From Achromobacter sp. MFA1 R4 (lineage in GTDB: Bacteria; Pseudomonadota; Gammaproteobacteria; Burkholderiales; Burkholderiaceae_B): 64,000 nt of DNA. Position numbers and translations under genes: made by a program. The DNA is taken from positions 1,488,001-1,552,000 of the forward strand of contig NZ_LT707065.1 in the NCBI RefSeq assembly GCF_900156745.1, given 5' to 3'. The notes under the pieces were generated by a model, which ran no database searches, was not told the DNA's origin, and saw nothing but the letters and a program-made list of their open reading frames with translations. How positions within the stretch are numbered: the stretch's first letter is position 1; every line of letters begins with the position of its first letter. Positions 56,063 to 63,404 of the stretch are shown one piece after another.

Positions 56063-56890
56063 TCAGCCCCGGCCGCCCGGCGCCCCCCCGTGCTGCATGC
56101 CGAATCCGCTCTGCGCCAGTTGCGCGCGGATCAGGTCGGCAATGCTGCGCTGGCGCGGGGCCTGCATCCGGCTGATCAGGCTGGACACGCTGACCGCCAG
56201 CCGCGGATAGCCCCCCGCGTCGCATAGCGCCACCCCCACCCCCAGCACGCCCGGCACCGCCGCGTTGCCCACCACCGCCCAGCCCCGGTCGCGCGTGTTC
56301 TCGACCAGCCGGCGCATCTGCGCGACCGTCATGCCGCCATAGGCGCGCAACGCCTGCTCGTTCTGCACCACCACCTCGTCGGCCTCGGCGGCAGGCAAGG
56401 CGCCCAGCAGCGCCAGCCCCGCCGCCCCCACGCCCAGCGGCTGGCGGTGCCCGACCGTGACGGCCAGCACCTGCACCGGATAGTTGCCGACCTCGCGATG
56501 CAGGCACAGGGAATCGTTGGCCGCCCGGCAGATGAGAAACGCCGAATCCCCGCTGACATCGCTGATCTGGCGCAGCAGCGGCCGCAGGCTGCGCACGGCC
56601 TGCGCGTGCGGGTCGCCGGCCATCATCACGCCCAGCTCGGCCACCCGCCAGCGCGGCGCATCCGACTCGCGCAGCGCATAGCCCTCTTCGACCAGCACGT
56701 CCAGGTAGCGGTAGACGGTGGATCGCTGCATGTCCGCCGCCCGGGCGATGTCGACCACGTGCATGCCGGCCGCCCCGGCCTGGCGCAGCACGCCCAACAC
56801 CCGCAGCCCGCGCCGCAGGATGCGCGGACCTGAACCCTCGGAATCCGGTTTGTTCAATTTCTGGACACCTTGCGTTGATGACGCCCCCAT
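56063..56890 (-). CDS. IclR-family transcriptional regulator
   Basis: A 275-residue protein. Winged helix with RILRRGLRVLGVLRQAG, then VVDIARAADMQRSTVYRYLDVLVEEGYAL; effector domain with GDSAFLICRAANDSLCLHREVG and QPLGVGAAGLALLGALP. The ATG at 56890 follows the operator-bearing region. It is divergent from the Bug receptor with 69 bases between starts, and a 21-bp near-palindrome lies in the gap. It most likely controls the Bug-ligase-lyase cluster. Confidence 0.92.
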   Translation of the reverse strand: MGASSTQGVQKLNKPDSEGSGPRILRRGLRVLGVLRQAGAAGMHVVDIARAADMQRSTVYRYLDVLVEEGYALRESDAPRWRVAELGVMMAGDPHAQAVRSLRPLLRQISDVSGDSAFLICRAANDSLCLHREVGNYPVQVLAVTVGHRQPLGVGAAGLALLGALPAAEADEVVVQNEQALRAYGGMTVAQMRRLVENTRDRGWAVVGNAAVPGVLGVGVALCDAGGYPRLAVSVSSLISRMQAPRQRSIADLIRAQLAQSGFGMQHGGAPGGRG

Positions 56891-56922
56891 CAAAGCCGAA
56901 TATGAAGGCGGACAGACAGAGA

Positions 56923-56943
56923 TTTGTCCAATTATTAGACAAA
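56923..56943. promoter_or_regulatory. Candidate IclR operator
   Basis: TTTGTC-N9-GACAAA with AAT/ATT pairing in the spacer makes a 21-bp palindrome with one mismatch. It lies 16 bases upstream of the Bug receptor start, so binding should block transcription of that gene. It is inferred to be the site of the divergent IclR protein. Confidence 0.7.
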
Positions 56944-56959
56944 CAGGACGGAGACAACA

Positions 56960-57949
56960 ATGAAGACATTCGGCAAGCGCTGGACCGCTGCGGCGGTGGC
57001 CTTGAGCGGCAGCCTGCTGGCCGCCGCCCCCGCCTGGGCGGCCAACCCCTACCCCGAACGCCCCATCACCCTCGTGGTCGGCTACGCCGCGGGCGGCGCC
57101 ACCGACATCGTGGCGCGCCTGATGGCCAAGTCGCTCTCGGAAGAGCTGAAGCAGACGGTCGTCGTCGAGAACAAGACCGGGGCCAACAGCAACATCGGCG
57201 CCGAGATCGTCTCGCGCGCGGCGCCGGACGGCTACACGCTGTACGTGGGCTCCATCGCCAACACCATCAACCGCACGCTGTACAGCCAGCTCAACTACGA
57301 CTTCGTCAAAGGCTTCGAGCCGGTGGGCCTGCTGGCGACCATCCCGAACATCCTGGTCGTCAACCCCAAGCTGCCGATCAAGACCGTGCAGGAATACATC
57401 GCCTATGCCAAGCAGCATCCCGGCAAGCTGACCTGCGCCTCATCGGGCAGCGGCTCGTCCATTCACCTGTCGTGCGAACTCTTCAAGATGAAGACCGGCA
57501 CGGACATCCTGCATGTGCCCTACCGCGGCAGCGGTCCGGCGGTGGCCGACCTGCTGGGCGGCCAGGTCGATTCCATGTTCGACAACCTGCCCTCGTCGCT
57601 GCCCCACGTGCAGGCGGGCAAGCTGCGCGCCATCGGCGTCACGTCGCCCAAGCGCCTGCCGGTCACGCCCGACGTGCCCACGCTGGACGAGTCCGGCCTG
57701 CCGGGCTTTGACGTGGAATCGTGGTTCGGCCTAGTGGCGCCCGCCGGCACGCCGCGCCCCGTCATCGACCGCCTGAACCAGGCGGTGAACAAGGCGCTCG
57801 CCAGCCCCGAGCTGCAGGCGTCGTACAAGCAGAGCGGCTTCTTTGCCCCGCAGCCGCCCAACACGCCCGAGACCTTTGGCAAGAAGATCGCCAGCGAGAT
57901 CGACAAGTGGGGCGCCGTCGTGAAAAGCGCCAACCTCAAGGCCAACTAG
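56960..57949 (+). CDS. Bug-family tripartite tricarboxylate transporter receptor
   Basis: A 329-residue periplasmic protein with a Sec signal peptide (MKTFGKRWTAAAVALSGSLLAAAPAWA). The mature part opens NPYPERPITLVVGYAAGGATDIVAR, the Bug-family hallmark, and has NKTGANSNIGAEIVSRAAPDGYT and VPYRGSGPAVADLLGGQVD. The membrane partners TctA/TctB are not in the window, so it must rely on distant ones or act as a sensor. First gene of the set with CoA ligase and lyase; the ligand is probably a carboxylate. Confidence 0.94.
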   Translation: MKTFGKRWTAAAVALSGSLLAAAPAWAANPYPERPITLVVGYAAGGATDIVARLMAKSLSEELKQTVVVENKTGANSNIGAEIVSRAAPDGYTLYVGSIANTINRTLYSQLNYDFVKGFEPVGLLATIPNILVVNPKLPIKTVQEYIAYAKQHPGKLTCASSGSGSSIHLSCELFKMKTGTDILHVPYRGSGPAVADLLGGQVDSMFDNLPSSLPHVQAGKLRAIGVTSPKRLPVTPDVPTLDESGLPGFDVESWFGLVAPAGTPRPVIDRLNQAVNKALASPELQASYKQSGFFAPQPPNTPETFGKKIASEIDKWGAVVKSANLKAN

Positions 57950-57971
57950 CCACGCGCATCAAGGAGCACAG

Positions 57972-59477
57972 GTGTACCCGATCGACTTTTTCTTCCGCGC
58001 GGCTGAACGCCATCCGGACCGCGTGGCGCTCGACGGTCCGCAGGGCCCGGTCACTTACGCGCGGCTGGCTGCCGACACCCGCGCGCTGGCGGCGGCCCTG
58101 CAAGACCTGGACCCCGAGCCCCAGACGCGCGTGGCGATCTGCGCGGGCAATTCCGCGCGCCACATCCTTGCGCTGCTGGCCGTGCTGGCCAGCGGCAAGG
58201 TGTGGGTGCCGCTCAATTACCGCAGCACCGCGCGGGAGATCGGCCGCATCCTGGACGCCACGGAACCATCCATCGTGATCGTGGACAGCGTGGGCGCGCC
58301 GCTCGTGCCGGCGGGGCCGGCGCGGCGCATCAGCCTGGACGACGACGCCGAGGCACCGACGCTGGCCGGCCTGTTGGCGGGCTTCGCGGGACGCGAGCCG
58401 GTCCGCCACGCGCTGCCGCGCGACGCCACGCAGGCCATCAAGTTCACGGGCGGCACCACCGGCCTGCCCAAGGGCGTGATGCAGCCGTATCACGCCTGGA
58501 ACGCCGGCATCATCAACCAGATCATGCACTGGGGGCTGACCGCCGAAGACCGCTATGTGGTGTCGGCGCCCATCACGCATGGCACGGGCACCTACCTGCT
58601 GCCGGTGCTGGCGCAGGGCGGCTCCCACCTGCTGCTGGACCAGGTCAACCCGGCCACCATCACCGCGGCGTTTCGCGAGCGCGGCGGCACGCTCAGCTTC
58701 ATGCCGCCCACCCTGATCTACATGATCATGGCGCAGCCCGGCGTGTCCCGCGCCGACTTCCCGCGGCTGCGCAACCTGATCTACGGCGGCGCGCCCATGC
58801 CCGTCGAAAAGATCGAGCGCGCGCGCGCCTTCTTCGGCCCCGTGCTGGGCACGACCTACGGCCAGACCGAGGCGCCGCAGATCGTCACCGTGCTGCGGCC
58901 CGCCGACCTGGAAGCACCGGAGAACCGCGCCTCGGTCGGCCGTGTCACGCACCTGTCCGACGTGGCCATCATGGGCCCGGACGGCGCGCTGCTGCCCCGC
59001 GGCGAGATCGGTGAGGTCGTCGTGCAGGGCGACCTGGTGATGACCGGCTACTGGCGGCTTCCGGAAAAAACCGCCGAGACCGTGATCGACGGCTGGCTGC
59101 ACACCGGCGACACCGGCCTCATCGACGCCCGCGGCTACCTGTTCCTGAAGGATCGGCTGCGCGACGTCATCATCACCGGCGGCTTCAACATCTATCCGGT
59201 CGACGTCGAAAACGCGCTGTCCGCGCACCCGGCCGTGTACGAGTGTTCCGTGTTCGGATTGCCCGACGACAAATGGGGCGAAGCCGTCCACGCAGCCGTC
59301 CAGCTGCATCCCGGGGCGCTCGCCAGCGACGACGAACTCAAGGCCCACGTCCGGGCGCTGCTGGGCCCGGTAGCCACGCCCAAGCAGATCCATTTCCACG
59401 ACAGCCTGCCGCGCTCCAGCGTGGGCAAGGTGCTCAAGAACGCGGTGCGCGACGCCGCCCTGAAGGAAACGCCATGA
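57972..59477 (+). CDS. AMP-forming acyl-CoA synthetase
   Basis: A 501-residue adenylating enzyme. Start GTG 57972 with AAGGAG upstream. Motifs: P-loop FTGGTTGLPKG (about residue 158), YGQTEAPQ near residue 297, HTGDTG near residue 378, RDVIITGGFNIYPVDVE, and the C-terminal catalytic Lys in SSVGKVLK. It forms an acyl-CoA from a carboxylic acid, ATP and CoA. In context it should activate the acid brought in with the help of the Bug receptor. Its stop overlaps the lyase start. Confidence 0.93.
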   Translation: MYPIDFFFRAAERHPDRVALDGPQGPVTYARLAADTRALAAALQDLDPEPQTRVAICAGNSARHILALLAVLASGKVWVPLNYRSTAREIGRILDATEPSIVIVDSVGAPLVPAGPARRISLDDDAEAPTLAGLLAGFAGREPVRHALPRDATQAIKFTGGTTGLPKGVMQPYHAWNAGIINQIMHWGLTAEDRYVVSAPITHGTGTYLLPVLAQGGSHLLLDQVNPATITAAFRERGGTLSFMPPTLIYMIMAQPGVSRADFPRLRNLIYGGAPMPVEKIERARAFFGPVLGTTYGQTEAPQIVTVLRPADLEAPENRASVGRVTHLSDVAIMGPDGALLPRGEIGEVVVQGDLVMTGYWRLPEKTAETVIDGWLHTGDTGLIDARGYLFLKDRLRDVIITGGFNIYPVDVENALSAHPAVYECSVFGLPDDKWGEAVHAAVQLHPGALASDDELKAHVRALLGPVATPKQIHFHDSLPRSSVGKVLKNAVRDAALKETP

Positions 59478-60262
59478 AGCAACCCGAAACCCGCCTTTGC
59501 GCCCACCACCTCACCGGCATGTCCTATCGCGACGTGGACCTGGTGGAAGACCTGATCGGCAAGAAGTCCTTCACCGAGGTCATGATCATGCAGATCCTGG
59601 GCCGCGATGCGCGCCCCGTCGACATGCGCATCGTGGACGCCGTGCTGGTCACGCTGATGGAACACGGCATGACGCCCAGCGCGATCGCCACGCGGCTGAT
59701 CTACATGAGCGCGCCCGAGAACCTGCAGGGCGCGGTGGCCTCGGGCCTGATGGCCGTGGGCAGCCAGTTCGTCGGCACCATGGAGAACTGCTCGCGCCTG
59801 CTGGACCGCATCCGCCAGGCCGCGGACGGCCCGGCCGAAGCCCTGGCGATCGCGCGGGAGTTCCGGTCCACGCGCAGCGCGCTGCCCGGCTTTGGCCATC
59901 ACCTGCACAAGCCGGACGATCCGCGCGCGATCAAGCTGCTGGCGCTGGCCGAGGCGGAAAGCGAACTGGGCGGCCAATCCATCCAGGCGCTGCGCTGGCT
60001 GGCCAGCGCGGTGGACCAGACCTACGGCAAGCACATCACCATCAACGCCACGGGCGCCGTGGCCGCGCTCCTCAGCGAGATCGGCGTGCCCACGGACCTG
60101 ATGCGCGGCTTTGCCGTCATCTCGCGCGCGGCGGGTCTCGTGTCCCACGTTGCCGAAGAACAGCAGAGCCCGTCGGGCCGCTACATCTGGGAAACCATCG
60201 ACCACGCCATCCCCTATGTGGGCAAGGGCAAGAGCCACCAGCAAGGCGGCGAGCCATCATGA
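59474..60262 (+). CDS. Citryl-CoA lyase-like enzyme of the citrate synthase fold
   Basis: A 262-residue protein, much shorter than citrate synthase (about 430), as in stand-alone citryl-CoA lyases and the C-terminal part of ATP-citrate lyase. GFGHHLHKPDDPRA (His142) matches the citrate synthase GFGHxxYKxxDPR loop that holds the catalytic His and Asp, and HITINATGAVAALLSEIGVP is the last helix region. It would break a citryl-CoA-like thioester to acetyl-CoA (or another acyl-CoA) and a 2-oxo acid. Both ends overlap neighbours as ATGA. Confidence 0.85.
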   Translation: MKQPETRLCAHHLTGMSYRDVDLVEDLIGKKSFTEVMIMQILGRDARPVDMRIVDAVLVTLMEHGMTPSAIATRLIYMSAPENLQGAVASGLMAVGSQFVGTMENCSRLLDRIRQAADGPAEALAIAREFRSTRSALPGFGHHLHKPDDPRAIKLLALAEAESELGGQSIQALRWLASAVDQTYGKHITINATGAVAALLSEIGVPTDLMRGFAVISRAAGLVSHVAEEQQSPSGRYIWETIDHAIPYVGKGKSHQQGGEPS

Positions 60263-61071
60263 CGGGCGGCACCGGCACACGGTTGGCCGGCAAGGTGGCG
60301 CTGGTGGCGGGCGCGGGCACGTCGGCGCCCGGCTGGAGCATCGGCAAGGCAAGCTGCGTGACGCTGGCGCGCCAGGGGGCCGCCATCGTCGCGCTGGATG
60401 CCAGCCAAGCCGCTGCCGAAGAGGCCGCGCATGAGGTGGCCCTGGCCGGCGGCAGCGCGCTGCCGGTGCAGGCCGACGTCGCCGACCCGGCCGCCATGCA
60501 GGCGGCGGTCGAGGCGGCGCTGGGACGCTACGGCCGCATCGACATCCTGCAGGCCAACGCGGGCATCGGCAAGGTGGGCGGCCCCGAAGACATCTCGCTG
60601 CAGGACTGGGACCGCATCCAGCAGGTCAACGTGACCAGCCTGCTGATCGCCACGCGGCTTCTGGCGCCCCTCATGCGCGCGCAGGGCGGCGGCGCCATCG
60701 TGGCCGTGTCGTCGATTGCGGGCATCCGGTACACCGGCTATCCGCATCTGGCCTACAGCGTCAGCAAGGCGGCCGTCATCCATTTCGCGCGCATGGCCGC
60801 GCAGCAGTATGCCGCCGACCGCATCCGCGTGAACACCGTGATTCCGGGGCTGATCGACACGCCCCGCGTCGCCGGCAACGTCGCGCGGATGTTCGATGCG
60901 AACGACCTGGACGCCGCGCGCGCGGCCCGCGACCGGCAGGTGCCGTTGGGGCGCATGGGCACACCCTGGGAAGTCGCCAACGCCGTGGCGTTCCTGGCGT
61001 CGGACGAGGCGTCGTACATCACCGGAACGGAACTGGTCGTCGACGGCGGACTGACCGGCAAGTACGCCTGA
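60259..61071 (+). CDS. Short-chain dehydrogenase/reductase (SDR) with an extended glycine motif
   Basis: A 270-residue SDR. The cofactor loop reads VAGAGTSAPGWSIGKASC, longer than the classical TGxxxGIG and of a form seen in one SDR subgroup. Catalytic Ser in SSIAGIR and AYSVSK (Tyr-x-x-x-Lys); QANAG replaces NNAG. It is coupled to the lyase by ATGA and is last in the cluster. It may oxidise a hydroxy acid before or after the lyase step. Confidence 0.9.
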   Translation: MTGGTGTRLAGKVALVAGAGTSAPGWSIGKASCVTLARQGAAIVALDASQAAAEEAAHEVALAGGSALPVQADVADPAAMQAAVEAALGRYGRIDILQANAGIGKVGGPEDISLQDWDRIQQVNVTSLLIATRLLAPLMRAQGGGAIVAVSSIAGIRYTGYPHLAYSVSKAAVIHFARMAAQQYAADRIRVNTVIPGLIDTPRVAGNVARMFDANDLDAARAARDRQVPLGRMGTPWEVANAVAFLASDEASYITGTELVVDGGLTGKYA

Positions 61072-61088
61072 GGCGCGCCGGCGCCGCT

Positions 61089-61158
61089 GTTCCGCCCGTC
61101 TTGGTTCGTCCTTGTCATTCCGCCCTTCCTATTCCGCCCTTCTTATTCCGCCTTGATG
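61089..61158. repeat. Tandem repeat, 14-bp period, about five units
   Basis: Units GTTCCGCCCGTCTT, GGTTCGTCCTTGTC (degenerate), ATTCCGCCCTTCCT, ATTCCGCCCTTCTT and ATTCCGCCTTGATG follow in phase. The last two reach into the end of the convergent Bug gene, providing its stop codon at 61145-61143. The period is the same as in the array at 11181-11232. Confidence 0.75.
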
Positions 61159-62135
61159 TTTCCGCGCTGGATCACGCCCGTCCACTTGGCCACGTCGTCG
61201 CGGATGCGCTGGGCGAATTGCGCCGGCGTGCTGCCGACCGGCTGAAAGCCCAGTCCGGCCAGCTTGTCGCGCAACGCGCCATTGCGCACCGAATCGGCCA
61301 GCGTCTGCGACAGGCGCTCGATGATCGGCTCCGGCACCCCGGCCGGCGCGACCAGCCCGAAGAGGGGCGAGATATCCACCCCCGGCAGGCCCCCTTCGGT
61401 GAAGGTCGGCACGTCGGGCAATTGGCTGACGCGCTGCGGGCTGGTGACCGCCAGCGCGCGCAGGCGTCCCGCCTTGATGTGTTCCAGCAGCGTGGGCACG
61501 GTGGCAAAGGCGAACTGCACCTGGCCGCCCAGCAGGTCGGTGATCACGGTGCCGCCGCCGCGGTACGGCACATGCAGCACGTCCACGCCCGCCTGCTGCC
61601 GCAATTGCTCGCCGGCCAGATGCGGCCCGCTGCCAACGCCCGCCGAGCCGAACGACAGCGTACCCGGCTGCGCCTTGGCCAGCGCCACGAAGGCGGCGAG
61701 ATCGGCCGCCTTGACGGACGGATGCACCACCATGACAAAGGGCGCCGTCGCCATGAGCGAGATCGGCGCAAAGTCCTTGATCGCGTCGTAGGGCTGGCGG
61801 TCGCCCAGCAGCGCCGGATTGATGGTGAACGTGGAGTCCACCATGCCGATGGTGTAGCCATCCGGCGCCGACACGGCCAGCGCGCGCGTGCCGATGGTGG
61901 TGCCGCCGCCGCCACGGTTCTCCACGACGAAAGGCTGGCCCAGCGCCTCGGCGTACACCTGCCCCGCCATGCGGCCCAGCGTATCGGTGGCGGCCCCCGG
62001 CGGATAGGGGATGTACAGGCGGACCGCCTTGTCCGGATACTGCGCGGCCCGCGCCGCGAAGGTCCAGGGCAGCATGGCGCCGCCCAGCGCCATGGCCGTG
62101 CCGTTGATCAGGAACGCTCTGCGCGATGAATGCAT
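61143..62135 (-). CDS. Bug-family receptor with a twin-arginine-like signal
   Basis: A 330-residue periplasmic receptor. The signal MHSSRRAFLINGTAMALGGAMLP has SRRAFL, which fits the Tat consensus S-R-R-x-F-L, unlike the other Bug protein in the window. The mature part has YPDKAVRLYIPYPPGAATDTLGR, NRGGGGTTIGTRALAVSAPDGYT and VPYRGGGTVITDLLGGQ. ATG 62135 is used because GGAGACAAAGAC lies upstream. It is 66 bases after the enolase-superfamily gene in the same direction, so the ligand may be that enzyme's substrate. Confidence 0.93.
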   Translation of the reverse strand: MHSSRRAFLINGTAMALGGAMLPWTFAARAAQYPDKAVRLYIPYPPGAATDTLGRMAGQVYAEALGQPFVVENRGGGGTTIGTRALAVSAPDGYTIGMVDSTFTINPALLGDRQPYDAIKDFAPISLMATAPFVMVVHPSVKAADLAAFVALAKAQPGTLSFGSAGVGSGPHLAGEQLRQQAGVDVLHVPYRGGGTVITDLLGGQVQFAFATVPTLLEHIKAGRLRALAVTSPQRVSQLPDVPTFTEGGLPGVDISPLFGLVAPAGVPEPIIERLSQTLADSVRNGALRDKLAGLGFQPVGSTPAQFAQRIRDDVAKWTGVIQRGNIKAE

Positions 62136-62201
62136 GTCTTTGTCTCCAGGTTTATGTTCTTGGCGGGCTCTTTGGACCCTTGACGCCACGGCGCCGTGCC
62201 G

Positions 62202-63299
62202 TCAGGTGCTGAACCGGCCCTCGGCCAGCGCCGCTTCGGGGTCCGCGCCCAGTCCCGGGCCGTCAGGCACGCCGACCCAGCCGTCCACGATGGGCACGCT
62301 GTCGCCATAGGGCACGTGCGCCAGTTCGACGTACAGGCGTTCAAGCGACACCTCGGCCTGCTGCGCCGCGATCAGGTGCAGGCTGGCCAGGTAGCCCGGA
62401 CCGAAGAAAGCGACCTGCGGCGCGCACACGACGCGCGTGTCCGCACACTTTTGCGCGATGCGCCACGCGGCGGTCAGGCCCAGCTTGATGACGCTGGGCT
62501 GCACGTACTGCGCCGCTTCGCTGTCCACGATCCGTTCCAGGTCCGTCGCGCTGCTGGCGTTCTCGCCCACGGCCAGGGGGATGCCGCAGGCGCGCTTGAG
62601 CCGCGCCAGCGCGCGGTCGTCCTCGGGCGGCCACAACGGCTCTTCGATCCAGAACGGATCATGCGGGCGCATGGCCTCGATGGCGGCCTCGGCCTCGCCG
62701 GGCAGCCAGGCGCAATTGGTGTCCACCATGATGGGCACGTCCGGCCCCGTGCTGCGGCGCACTGCGGCCAGCGCGTCAGCGGTGCGCTCGTGCAGCTTGA
62801 TCTCGGCATAGCCTTCGTTCAGCGCGCGCGTGGTCACGGCGTCCAGGCGTTCGGCGTTGCCGTAGTACTGGAGCAGCGACGCATACACCCGCACCCGCTC
62901 GCGGCGCTTGCCGCCCAGCAGCGCGTACAGCGGCACGCCCGCGCGCTTGGCGCGCAGGTCCCACAGCGCGATGTCCAGGCCGGCCAGCGCGTGCACCACG
63001 GGACCGGACCGCCCCAGGTTGTGCAGCGTGCGCTGCATGCCGGGCAGCAAGGTGTCGTCGTCCGCGTCGCGTCCGCAGGCCAGCGGCGCGATCAGGGTCT
63101 CGAAGATGGCGGGCAAGGCGCGCGGCTCCACGCAGTACGACTCGCCCCAGGCCACCGTCCCGTCTTCGGTCTGCACCCGGACCAGCGCGCTATCCAGCTT
63201 GTCGCGAGGACGGCCGGCAAACAGCGGCGACGGGCTCCAGTGATGGAACGGCAGGCGCAGGGGGATGCAGGTGACGGAAACAATGGTGTTGGCGGGCAT
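62202..63299 (-). CDS. Enolase-superfamily enzyme, mandelate racemase/muconate lactonizing type
   Basis: A 365-residue protein. N-terminal capping domain (LRLPFHHWSPSPLFAGRPRD), then a barrel with the metal ligands in MVDTNCAW (Asp), FWIEEPL (Glu) and AVGENAS (Glu). On the second strand the usual Lys-x-Lys is Lys168-Leu-His170; on the sixth/seventh strand a Lys is present in SVIKLGL (Lys272), which resembles muconate lactonizing enzymes. It could be a dehydratase, racemase or cycloisomerase of an acid sugar or other hydroxy acid. The Bug gene follows and a LysR gene is divergent. Confidence 0.9.
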   Translation of the reverse strand: MPANTIVSVTCIPLRLPFHHWSPSPLFAGRPRDKLDSALVRVQTEDGTVAWGESYCVEPRALPAIFETLIAPLACGRDADDDTLLPGMQRTLHNLGRSGPVVHALAGLDIALWDLRAKRAGVPLYALLGGKRRERVRVYASLLQYYGNAERLDAVTTRALNEGYAEIKLHERTADALAAVRRSTGPDVPIMVDTNCAWLPGEAEAAIEAMRPHDPFWIEEPLWPPEDDRALARLKRACGIPLAVGENASSATDLERIVDSEAAQYVQPSVIKLGLTAAWRIAQKCADTRVVCAPQVAFFGPGYLASLHLIAAQQAEVSLERLYVELAHVPYGDSVPIVDGWVGVPDGPGLGADPEAALAEGRFST

Positions 63300-63359
63300 G
63301 ACGGATCGGCAGATAGCAGGAAGCGGGATGCGATGGCGCTATTCTGGCGGCCGCACGTT

Positions 63360-63396
63360 CATATGGTCAAATAGATGAATCAACTATTTCCATATG
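63360..63396. promoter_or_regulatory. Candidate LysR operator between the enolase-type gene and the LysR gene
   Basis: CATATGG (63360-63366) pairs with CCATATG (63390-63396), and AAATAG (63369-63374) with CTATTT (63384-63389); two bases on the left arm are unpaired. The result is a 37-bp imperfect palindrome ending 8 bases before the LysR ATG at 63405. A further CATATG overlaps that start. Confidence 0.7.
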
Positions 63397-63404
63397 AATT
63401 TCAT

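Noticed and set aside
63375-63404. Earlier start for the last LysR gene
   Set aside because: In frame, but without a ribosome site and inside the 37-bp palindrome.
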